Shown one piece after another: positions 1 through 8,778 of a stretch of 64,000 nt of DNA (positions are counted from its first letter, which is position 1; each line of letters begins with the position of its first letter). The stretch comes from Xylanimonas protaetiae (GTDB lineage: Bacteria; Actinomycetota; Actinomycetes; Actinomycetales; Cellulomonadaceae): assembly GCF_004135385.1 (NCBI RefSeq), contig NZ_CP035493.1:2981440-3045439 (forward strand), given 5' to 3'. Made by a program: the position numbers and the translations under genes. Below the pieces are notes generated by a model. That model saw only the letters and a program-made list of their open reading frames with translations. It did not search any database and was not told the DNA's origin.

Positions 1-115
1 GGTCGCCCAGCACGAGGAGCGCCCCGCCGCTCCCGTTGCGCGCGTGACCGAGGAGCGCGCCGAGGCGCGCCTTCTCGTCGTCGCGACCCACCAGCCCCGC
101 GCCAGCAGCCGTCAC
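1..115 (-). CDS. ATP-binding transcriptional regulator, N-terminal fragment
   Basis: Only the first 38 codons are inside the window; the gene runs off the left edge. The visible peptide has a LVGRDDE motif, then an alanine/leucine-rich stretch and a LLVLGD strand. That pattern is typical of the start of the AAA-type ATPase domain of large LuxR-family (MalT/LAL-like) regulators, just before the Walker A loop, which is not in the window. The GTG start at 115 is chosen because a TACGTT hexamer (128 to 123 on this strand) lies 7 bases upstream, the leaderless arrangement seen repeatedly here. Family assignment rests on a short stretch, so other STAND/AAA ATPases are possible. Confidence 0.5.
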   Translation of the reverse strand, partial: MTAAGAGLVGRDDEKARLGALLGHARNGSGGALLVLGD

Positions 116-242
116 GCCCCACAACGTAGGGCCGGGAGCGCCCGCCCGCGCGGGGGACTACGTGCCGCACGTGGTCCGTCCCCGCACGCCGCGGCCCGAC
201 GATCGTCGCACCAGCCCCGCACCACCTACCCGGAGGAGAACG

Positions 243-1058
243 ATGCGCACCCCACGCCCGCGGCGCCGCCTGACGGCCGTCGCAGCACTCACCGCCGCCG
301 CAGCCCTCGCGCTGTCGTCCGCCGCGTCCGCCGGCGGCCGCCACCAGGGCCCCGACCGGCCGACCATCGTGCTGGTGCACGGCGCGTTCGCCGACTCCAG
401 CGGGTGGAGCGAGGTCGCCGAGGACCTCACCGACCGCGGCTACGACGTCCTCGCCTTCTCCAACCCGCTGCGCGGCCCGGCGTCCGACGCCGAGTACCTG
501 CGCCAGTTCCTGGCCACGATCGAGGGCCCCGTCGTCCTCGTCGGGCACTCGTACGGCGGCGTCGTCATCACGAACGCGGCGACCGGAGACCCGGACGTCG
601 AGGCGCTCGTCTACGTCGCCGCGTACGCCCCGGCGGAGGGCGAGAGCGTCGCGGCCGCGAACACGCTCGGCGGCGGCCACCCCACCGTCACCGACCACCT
701 CGTCGTGCGCCCCTACCCCGGAGCCCCGGCGAACGACGCCGACGCCTCCATCGACCCGGCGTGGTTCCCGCAGCTCTTCGCGCAGGACCTGCCGCGCAAG
801 GAAGCCCGGTTCCTCGCCGCCAGCCAGCGGCCCGGGGCGTTCGGCGCACTGCTCTCCCCGTCCGGGGTCCCGGCGTGGCAGACGATCCCGAGCTGGTACG
901 TCGTCGCCGACGACGACCGCATCATCCCGCCCGAGGCGCAACGCGTCATGGCCGCCCGCGCCGGCGCCGACACCGTGCACGTGCGCAGCTCGCACGTCGT
1001 GATGATGAGCCACCCCGACCTCGTCACCAAGGTGATCGTGAAGGCGGCCCGGAGCTGA
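243..1058 (+). CDS. secreted alpha/beta-fold hydrolase
   Basis: 271 aa. Residues 1-30 form a signal peptide with an arginine-rich n-region, an alanine/leucine core and a small-residue cleavage site. The mature part has the alpha/beta-hydrolase plan: oxyanion HGAF loop at about 46-49, nucleophile elbow GHSYGG at 101-106 (Ser103), an acidic cluster ADDD near 222-225 and a candidate catalytic His at 251 or 257. This resembles the salicylate-esterase/EstC-like group; the substrate cannot be told. The start at 243 has GGAGGAG about 5 bases upstream, whereas an in-frame start at 162 lacks a ribosome site and would bury the signal peptide. Divergent from the regulator at the left edge. A GC-rich hairpin follows the stop. 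Confidence 0.9.
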   Translation: MRTPRPRRRLTAVAALTAAAALALSSAASAGGRHQGPDRPTIVLVHGAFADSSGWSEVAEDLTDRGYDVLAFSNPLRGPASDAEYLRQFLATIEGPVVLVGHSYGGVVITNAATGDPDVEALVYVAAYAPAEGESVAAANTLGGGHPTVTDHLVVRPYPGAPANDADASIDPAWFPQLFAQDLPRKEARFLAASQRPGAFGALLSPSGVPAWQTIPSWYVVADDDRIIPPEAQRVMAARAGADTVHVRSSHVVMMSHPDLVTKVIVKAARS

Positions 1059-1076
1059 CCCGGCCGCGCGGCCGGG
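1059..1076 (+). terminator. GC hairpin after the hydrolase gene
   Basis: A perfect 9+9 inverted repeat (cccggccgc / gcggccggg) begins right after the stop codon at 1058. There is no T-run, which is common in high-GC actinobacteria, so it is a plausible but unproven terminator. Confidence 0.45.
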
Positions 1077-1119
1077 CGATCCCAGAGCGACGGGAGCCCG
1101 CCGCCGCGCGGACCCACCT

Positions 1120-1164
1120 GCGTACCCTCCCGAGGTCGTCGCACGACACCTCGGGAGGGTACGC
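1120..1164 (+). promoter_or_regulatory. 17-bp perfect hairpin enclosing the ribosome site of the aldolase-like gene
   Basis: Bases 1120-1136 and 1148-1164 are exact reverse complements. The 11-base loop can close further (gtcg 1138-1141 with cgac 1144-1147). The right arm contains the only Shine-Dalgarno-like sequence (GGGAGGG, 1154-1159) for the ATG at 1165, and the arm ends one base before the start codon. Seen directly. Its role as a translation switch, a processing site or simply a terminator for transcripts from the left is inference. Confidence 0.6.
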
Positions 1165-1923
1165 ATGCGGTACTCGGCGTTCCGGAAGACGCCTCCCGTC
1201 CTGCTGCGCCAGTTCCTGCCGACGCCGTCGGTGACGTCGTGGGCGCTCGCGGCGGGGTACGACGGCGTCGTCCTCGACCTCCAGCACGGCGAGCTGACCA
1301 CCGAGTCCGCCTGCGCGCTCATGCGGGGCGTGCCCCACAGCAGGCTGCGGGTGTTCGTGCAGGTCGCCGACGTCGACCCGGGCGGCGTCGCGCGGCTCCT
1401 GGCGGCGGGGGCGCGTGGGATCACCCTGGCGGGCGTGGAGACGACCGCGCAGGCTGCCGCGCTGGTCGCGGCGGTCAAGCCGCTCGGCCCCGCCGCGACG
1501 CCGGCCCCGGGTGCGGCGCTGGCCGTCGCGCAGGTCGAGACGGCCGCCGGCGTCGCGGCCGCCGAGGCCGTCGCCGCGACGCCGGGGCTCGACGCCCTGC
1601 GCCTGGTGCCGTCGCAGCTGGCGCTCTCGCTCGGGCTGCCCGGGCACGGCACCTGGGAGGACGGCCCGGTGTTCGAGGCGATCGAGCGGCTCGCGGCGCT
1701 CGCGCGCCGGCGCGACGTGACGTTCGGCGTCTTCGCCGACTCGCCCGGGTACGCCGCCCGGCTCATCGACCGCGACCTCGTCGACTACGTGGTGCTCGGC
1801 ACCGACGTCTCGCTGCTGGCCGGGGCGATGCGGGACGCGATCACCGACCTCGGCGCGGGTTCGGCGGCGCCGACGGGGTGGCGCCTCGGGCTGCGGTCGG
1901 CGGTCGGGAACGCGCGCGCCTGA
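1165..1923 (+). CDS. HpcH/HpaI aldolase/citrate lyase family protein with altered active site
   Basis: 252 aa TIM-barrel protein of the HpcH/HpaI (class II pyruvate aldolase) family. Recognisable parts are the LDLQHGE strand with His41, the AQVETAAGV strand with the conserved metal-binding Glu, and SLGLPG near 156-161. Two usual catalytic positions look substituted. The strand that normally reads V-R-P/V-x has Gln (VFVQVAD), and the motif normally GPxDLxxSLG reads VPSQLALSLG, with Gln instead of the metal-binding Asp. These comparisons are from memory of the family. The protein may therefore bind a ligand without aldolase activity. The ATG at 1165 is the first start after a strong hairpin that hides its GGGAGGG ribosome site. 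Confidence 0.8.
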   Translation: MRYSAFRKTPPVLLRQFLPTPSVTSWALAAGYDGVVLDLQHGELTTESACALMRGVPHSRLRVFVQVADVDPGGVARLLAAGARGITLAGVETTAQAAALVAAVKPLGPAATPAPGAALAVAQVETAAGVAAAEAVAATPGLDALRLVPSQLALSLGLPGHGTWEDGPVFEAIERLAALARRRDVTFGVFADSPGYAARLIDRDLVDYVVLGTDVSLLAGAMRDAITDLGAGSAAPTGWRLGLRSAVGNARA

Positions 1924-1951
1924 CGGGGCGTGTCCGGAGGTCGTCCGGGGC

Positions 1952-2116
1952 TCAGCGGCCGAAGAGCCGTCCCAGGAACCCGGTCTGCGGGGCGGCGTCC
2001 TCATGCCCAGGGCACCACTGGGCGGCGGGCACGGTGCGCTCGACGTCGGCGACGTGCTGGCCGCAGCCGGCCCAGGTGGTCTTGCCGCAGGTGGCACAGG
2101 TGACGGGGTAGCACAC
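1952..2116 (-). CDS. small Cys-rich protein, 54 aa, likely zinc-binding
   Basis: 54-aa open frame starting GTG at 2116, with GAGGAG about 6 bases upstream and TGA at 1952. The peptide begins VCYPVTCATCGKTTWAGCG and ends with FLGRLFGR. It has CxxC (residues 7 and 10), Cys18 and Cys35 followed by GH. I recognise this as a short conserved actinobacterial protein of unknown function whose N-terminus commonly reads C-x-P-V-T-C-x-x-C-G-K-T-T-W-x-G-C-G-x-H. The Cys/His spacing suggests a zinc ribbon-like knuckle; no role is known. It lies downstream of the CstR-like repressor on the same strand with a 64-base gap. Confidence 0.8.
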   Translation of the reverse strand: MCYPVTCATCGKTTWAGCGQHVADVERTVPAAQWCPGHEDAAPQTGFLGRLFGR

Positions 2117-2180
2117 GGGGTTCTCCTCGGGGGTGGTGCGTCGTGACGGGTGGTGCGTGTGGTGCGGTGGTTGCCGGGGC

Positions 2181-4576
<2,396 letters not shown>

Positions 4577-6178
4577 ATGGTCGCCCTGGTGCTGGCCCCC
4601 GTCCTGCTCGGGGTCGCGCTCTACAAGCTGCCGCTCGCCGCGGCGCGCGTCCTCGCGCTGCTCGGCCAGGCGGGCCTGGGCGCCGCGACCGTGGCGCTGC
4701 TCGCACGCACCGCCCGCGACGGCGAGCTCGTCGACGTGCTCGGCGGGACGCAGCGCCTGCTCCACGTCACCCTGCGCGCCGACGCGGCCGCGCTGACGTT
4801 CGTGCTGCTCAGCGTCGTGCTCTTCTCCGCCGCGATCGTCTACGTGCTGGGGGAGCGGTACGCGAGCACCACGCTCCTGCTCCTCCTGCTCGCCCTGCAG
4901 GGCCTGACCGCGGGCCTCTTCCTGGCCGACGACATCTTCACGCTGTTCGTCCTGTTCGAGGTCGCGACCCTCGTCGGGATCCTGCTCGTGATGTTCCGCG
5001 TCGAGCGGCGGTCGGTGTACGACGGGCTCTTCTACCTGACGATCCAGATCGTCGCGATGCTCTTCTTCCTGTTCGGCGTCGCGTACCTGTACCGCGCCTT
5101 CGGCGTCCTCGACGTCACCGAGATCGGCCGGCTCGTCGCGACGGGCGCCGACCCGCACGCGCTCGTGCTGCCGTTCGCGTTCCTGCTCACGGGGCTGGCG
5201 CTCAAGGCAGGCTTCTTTCCGCTGTTCAGCTACGTGCCGCGCGCGTACGGCAACCCCGGCGCGCCCACCGTGGTGCTCATGCTCATGTCCGGGGTGCTGG
5301 CCACGGGCGCGATGTTCTGGGTCGCGCGCCTCGTCGCCGTGTTCGTCCCGGCGCTCGACCTGCGCGGGTTCCTCGTCGCCCTCGGGCTCCTGACCGGCGT
5401 CGCGGGCGCGGTCAAGGCGCTCGCGCAGCAGGACGTCCGGCTGATCCTCGCGTACTCGACCGTGTCCCAGGCGGGCCTCGTCACGATCGGGCTCGCCGCG
5501 GGCACCGCGACGGCGACCGGCGGCGGGCTGCTGCACCTGGTCAACCATGCGCTGCTCAAGTCCGTGCTGTTCCTCGCGGCCGGCGTCGTCGTGCGCACCT
5601 ACGGGACGGCGAAGCTCGCCGAGCTCCGCGGCGTCGCGCGGCGCCTGCCGTGGGTGGCGGGCGCCAGCATGGTCGCGGTGCTGGGCATGGTCGGCGCGCC
5701 CCTGACCGGCGCTGCCGCGTCCAAGGACCTCATCCTGCTCGGCGCCACGGGCTGGGCCGAGGTCGCCGCGTGGGTCGTCAACGCGGGCACCATGCTCGTG
5801 TTCCTCAAGTACGGGGCGATGTTCTTCGGCACGCCGGCCACGCCCGCTGCGGCGCCGCGCCGCGGCGTCGACCCGACCCAGCGTGTCGTCGTGCTGGCCC
5901 TGACCGCCGTCGCGCTCGCGGCGGGCGTGCTCGCGCCGCAGCTCTCCACGCTCATGCTCGGCCCCGACGTCGTCGCCGCCGTGGGGGTGAGCGCCACCAA
6001 GGTGGGCGTCTTCGCGCTGCTGGCCGTCGGGGCGTACCTGCTGCGGCGCGCGACGCTGCCGTACGCCCGCCAGGCGCGCGGCCTGCTCCTAACGTCGCTG
6101 TCGCTGCCGCAGAGCGTGGTCGCGCTGACCGTGTTCTTCGGGGTCACGGCCCTGGCCGGCACCGTGGCGGTGAGGTGA
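4577..6178 (+). CDS. mrpD: Mrp-type antiporter large subunit (MrpD/MnhD-like)
   Basis: 533 aa, about 14 hydrophobic segments; proton-conducting membrane transporter family (Proton_antipo_M), related to NuoL/M/N. Two signature charges are visible: Glu in the LFEVATL helix near 133 and Lys in the LTGLALKAGFFPLF helix near 210. A second lysine-bearing helix follows (GAVKALAQQDVRLILAYST), as in the proton channels of complex I and MrpA/D. The start at 4577 has GGGAGGA at 4564-4570. First gene of a six-gene operon (D-E-F-G-DUF4040/B-C). It is the only large antiporter subunit here, whereas classical group 1 Mrp operons have both MrpA and MrpD. The label D versus A is therefore a best fit. Confidence 0.85.
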   Translation: MVALVLAPVLLGVALYKLPLAAARVLALLGQAGLGAATVALLARTARDGELVDVLGGTQRLLHVTLRADAAALTFVLLSVVLFSAAIVYVLGERYASTTLLLLLLALQGLTAGLFLADDIFTLFVLFEVATLVGILLVMFRVERRSVYDGLFYLTIQIVAMLFFLFGVAYLYRAFGVLDVTEIGRLVATGADPHALVLPFAFLLTGLALKAGFFPLFSYVPRAYGNPGAPTVVLMLMSGVLATGAMFWVARLVAVFVPALDLRGFLVALGLLTGVAGAVKALAQQDVRLILAYSTVSQAGLVTIGLAAGTATATGGGLLHLVNHALLKSVLFLAAGVVVRTYGTAKLAELRGVARRLPWVAGASMVAVLGMVGAPLTGAAASKDLILLGATGWAEVAAWVVNAGTMLVFLKYGAMFFGTPATPAAAPRRGVDPTQRVVVLALTAVALAAGVLAPQLSTLMLGPDVVAAVGVSATKVGVFALLAVGAYLLRRATLPYARQARGLLLTSLSLPQSVVALTVFFGVTALAGTVAVR

Positions 6179-6663
6179 TGGCCGTGCTGCGCCGCAACGT
6201 CGTCGTCGTCCTGCTGCTCGCGCTCGTCTGGGTGGTCATGAACGAGCGGCTCAGCCCGCTCGCCGTGGGTTCGGGACTCGTCGTCGGCGTCGCCGCCCTC
6301 TGGCTGACGAACCGGCTCCTGCGGATCGACTACGCCACCACGGTGTTCCTGAGCCCCGTCGCGACGGTCCGCTACGGGCTGCTGCTGGCCAAGGAGATCA
6401 CCGTCGCGGCGTGGCACATGGCCGTGACCATCGTGCGCGGGCGCGCCACCGTCACACGGTTCGAGCTCGTCAGCGAGCTCGAGGACGAGGTGCTGCTCTT
6501 CCTGCTCGCCAACTCGATCATCCTCACGCCCGGGTCCGTCGCGCTCGACCGCGACGGGCGGCGGATCGTCGTGCTCACGTGCGACGACGACGTCGAGCGC
6601 GCGGTCGCCGCGTGCCGCCGGGTGGAGCGCGCGATCGCCCGCATCGGGAAGGGGCGCTCGTGA
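6178..6663 (+). CDS. mrpE: Mrp antiporter subunit E
   Basis: 161 aa MnhE family: two N-terminal membrane segments (about 8-24 and 28-46), then a cytosolic domain with LANSIILTPGSVALD, a conserved motif of this subunit. Starts in a TGATG overlap with the preceding stop (one base shared), which implies translational coupling. Required for assembly and function of the Mrp complex in characterised systems. Confidence 0.9.
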   Translation: MAVLRRNVVVVLLLALVWVVMNERLSPLAVGSGLVVGVAALWLTNRLLRIDYATTVFLSPVATVRYGLLLAKEITVAAWHMAVTIVRGRATVTRFELVSELEDEVLLFLLANSIILTPGSVALDRDGRRIVVLTCDDDVERAVAACRRVERAIARIGKGRS

Positions 6664-6923
6664 TCCTCACCGTCATCAGCTACGTGCTGGCCACCGCGTG
6701 CGTGCTCAGCGGGATCGTCGTGCTGCGCGGCAGCAACGCGTGGTCGCGGCTGCTCGGCTACTGCCTCGTCGCGGGCAAGGTCAACATGCTCGTCGTGGTG
6801 CTCGGGCTGCAGTCGGGCCGCACGTTCTACCTCGACATCGCGCTGGTCTACACGCTGCTCAGCTACGTGGGCGTGCTCGTCCTGTCCCAGTACATGGCCG
6901 GGAAGGAGCCGTCCGATGCTTGA
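6660..6923 (+). CDS. mrpF: Mrp antiporter subunit F
   Basis: 87 aa, three membrane segments, MrpF/PhaF family, with the typical sequence RLLGYCLVAGKVN near 22-34. GTG start overlaps the mrpE stop (GTGA). The end overlaps the start of the next gene by eight bases. Confidence 0.88.
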   Translation: MILTVISYVLATACVLSGIVVLRGSNAWSRLLGYCLVAGKVNMLVVVLGLQSGRTFYLDIALVYTLLSYVGVLVLSQYMAGKEPSDA

Positions 6924-7212
6924 GGTCGTCGGCGACGTCGTCATGGCCGTCGGGGCCCTCGTCGTGCTGCTCGGGCTCGTCGGGGTGTTCCGGTTCAAGG
7001 ACTTCACCCTGCGGCTGCTCGCGGGCGCCAAGATCGACACGGTCGGGTTCGTCGCCATCGTCGTCGGGCTCGTGCTGCGGTCCGGGGTCACGTGGTTCAG
7101 CGCCAAGGCGCTGCTCATCCTGGCCGTCGTCATCGTCGCCAACCCCGTGGTGACCTCCGCGATCGCGGCCGGGTACGCCAGGCAGCAGGCGCGCGCCCAA
7201 GGGGAGGACTGA
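6916..7212 (+). CDS. mrpG: Mrp antiporter subunit G
   Basis: 98 aa, MnhG/PhaG family with three hydrophobic segments. FRFKDFTLRLLAGAKIDTVG carries the family's conserved region, in which a Phe-x-Asp/Arg-Leu pattern leads into the second helix. ATG at 6916 sits inside the 3' end of mrpF, with GGGAAGGAG just upstream. Confidence 0.9.
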   Translation: MLEVVGDVVMAVGALVVLLGLVGVFRFKDFTLRLLAGAKIDTVGFVAIVVGLVLRSGVTWFSAKALLILAVVIVANPVVTSAIAAGYARQQARAQGED

Positions 7213-7213
7213 C

Positions 7214-8128
7214 ATGGGGATCGACCAGGTCGTCTTCCTGTTCCTCATCGTGTTCGCGGTGCGGGCCGTGTTCGCGTCGTGCCTCAAGCACGCGATCATC
7301 ACGGCGGGCGTGTTCGGGCTGTTCGCCTCGCTCGCGTACCTGCTCTACCACGCGCCCGACGTCGCGGTCTCCGAGGCGGTGGTCGCGTCCTCGCTCGGCA
7401 CCGTGCTGCTCATCCTGACGATCCGCAACTACGACGACGTCTCCGTGCCCGGCATCCCCCGGATGATCTGGCACCGCAAGGGCGTCGACCTGCTCATGCT
7501 CGGCGGCGCCGCCCTCGTGCTGTGGCTCACCGCGCGGTCCCCGCAGGTGGCGGTCGCGCCCGTCCACGAGGAGGTCATGCGCCGCTTCCTCGAGGGGTCC
7601 GGCACGGTCAACCCCGTCACGAGCATCCTGCTGCACTACCGCGTGCTCGACACCGTGCTCGAGGCGCTCATGCTGCTCGTCGCCGTGCTGGGCGTCATGC
7701 ACCTGACCCGCTCCGACGGGCAGATGTCGGCCCCCGAGAACGAGGCCCTCGGCCGCAGCCACCCCACGCTCGTCAAGGCGATGCAGATCCTCACGCCCGT
7801 GCTCGTCGTCGCCGGCGCTGCGCTCGTCGTGGGCGACCCGCAGACCCCGGGCGGCGGGTTCCAGGGCGCCGGCCTGCTCGCCGCCGTCGTGGTGGGGCGC
7901 TACCTCGTGGGGGCGCGCGGGCCGCGCACCACCCAGGGGCTCGAGACGCTCGAGAAGGTCATCTTCGTCGTCTTCGTGCTGTCGGTCGTCACGTACGTCC
8001 TCATGGGCCTGCGCGAGGTCACCCCGGACGTGTACGCGCCCTACATGATCGCGATGAACGGCCTGCTGGGCCTCAAGGTGTTCTGCGGGCTGTCGATCAT
8101 GTTCCTCTACTTCGCCTCGGAGGCCTGA
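7214..8128 (+). CDS. mrpB: DUF4040-MnhB fusion subunit of the Mrp complex
   Basis: 304 aa. Residues ~1-75 form a DUF4040/MbhD-like unit (three helices, with YHAPDVAVSEAVV, a conserved region of the C-terminal part of MrpA and of MbhD). Residues ~145-300 are an MnhB domain containing QTPGGGFQGAGLLA, the hallmark of this subunit. In classical Mrp these belong to the MrpA C-terminus and to MrpB. Here they are one polypeptide, which explains how the operon manages without a full-length MrpA. ATG follows the mrpG stop by one base, with GGGGAGG just ahead. Confidence 0.85.
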   Translation: MGIDQVVFLFLIVFAVRAVFASCLKHAIITAGVFGLFASLAYLLYHAPDVAVSEAVVASSLGTVLLILTIRNYDDVSVPGIPRMIWHRKGVDLLMLGGAALVLWLTARSPQVAVAPVHEEVMRRFLEGSGTVNPVTSILLHYRVLDTVLEALMLLVAVLGVMHLTRSDGQMSAPENEALGRSHPTLVKAMQILTPVLVVAGAALVVGDPQTPGGGFQGAGLLAAVVVGRYLVGARGPRTTQGLETLEKVIFVVFVLSVVTYVLMGLREVTPDVYAPYMIAMNGLLGLKVFCGLSIMFLYFASEA

Positions 8129-8129
8129 C

Positions 8130-8570
8130 GTGCTCGACTGGCTCAACGGGCCCAACACCGCCGTCGTGCTCTTCTTCGTCGGCCTGGCCGGCATGGCCCT
8201 GCGCAAGAACATGATGATCACCGTCATCGCGACGTCGATCATGAACACCGCGATCATCCTCGCGTTCGTGACCATGTTCTCCAGCCCCGGCCACACCGCC
8301 CCCATGGCGGCCGAGTCCGTCGCGCAGGCCGCCGACCCGCTGCCGCAGGCCCTCATGATCACGTCCGTCGTCATCGGCGTGGCCGTGCAGGCCGTGTGCC
8401 TGGTGCTGATCCTGAGCCACTACCGGCAGCACAAGACGCTGGACTGGGACGAGGCCCGCGCGATCCGCGAAGGCGTCCCGGCCGCCGAGGCCGACCCCTT
8501 CACACGGTGGAAAACCCTCGTCAGGGAGGCGCTGCATCCGGTGGCCGGGACGGACCATCCCGAGCCTTGA
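8130..8570 (+). CDS. mrpC: Mrp antiporter subunit C (NuoK-like)
   Basis: 146 aa, three membrane helices homologous to NuoK/MnhC, with FFVGLAGMALRKNMM in the first loop region. A hydrophilic tail of about 45 residues follows (SHYRQHKTLDWDEARAIR onward). GTG start at 8130 lies one base after the preceding stop. Last gene of the operon. No hydrogenase or NADH-module genes are adjacent, so the complex is more likely a stand-alone antiporter than part of a larger respiratory enzyme. Confidence 0.85.
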   Translation: MLDWLNGPNTAVVLFFVGLAGMALRKNMMITVIATSIMNTAIILAFVTMFSSPGHTAPMAAESVAQAADPLPQALMITSVVIGVAVQAVCLVLILSHYRQHKTLDWDEARAIREGVPAAEADPFTRWKTLVREALHPVAGTDHPEP

Positions 8571-8589
8571 CCTCCGGATCCGCCCGTGC

Positions 8590-8778
8590 GTACGGTGCGG
8601 ACGCGATTCCCCACAGGGCAGCTGGCCCCGGCTCGACGTAGCCGTCGTGGGGAGCCAACGGCATCACGCGTACCGCGCTCCGGCGCCCGCTCGAGGGTGA
8701 ACACCTCGGCGGCTGCGACCCCGCAACCTGGCCTGACGGCCGAGGGCCCGAGCAGTCCCACCATCGTCAGGACTTCTC
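8590..8778 (+). promoter_or_regulatory. structured metE leader, candidate cobalamin-responsive riboswitch
   Basis: The 208-base leader of metE holds nested helices: tccccac 8608-8614 with gtgggga 8647-8653, and cggct 8629-8633 with agccg 8640-8644. Further on, cctcggc 8704-8710 pairs with gccgagg 8739-8745, enclosing the hairpin tgcg/cgca at 8714-8725. The stretch GGTGAACACC followed by GACCCCGCAACC (8696-8728) resembles the conserved core of cobalamin riboswitches. The sequence cctgac (8732-8737) is exactly complementary to gtcagg (8766-8771), which contains the AGGA ribosome site of metE. A ligand-dependent block of translation is inferred; metE, the B12-independent enzyme, is a classic target. 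The canonical B12-box is not clearly present. Confidence 0.45.

Noticed and set aside
4577-8570. Complex I (nuo) or membrane-bound hydrogenase operon
   Set aside because: Large-subunit and NuoK-like homology exists, but E, F, G and MnhB subunits are Mrp-specific and no redox subunits are encoded nearby.
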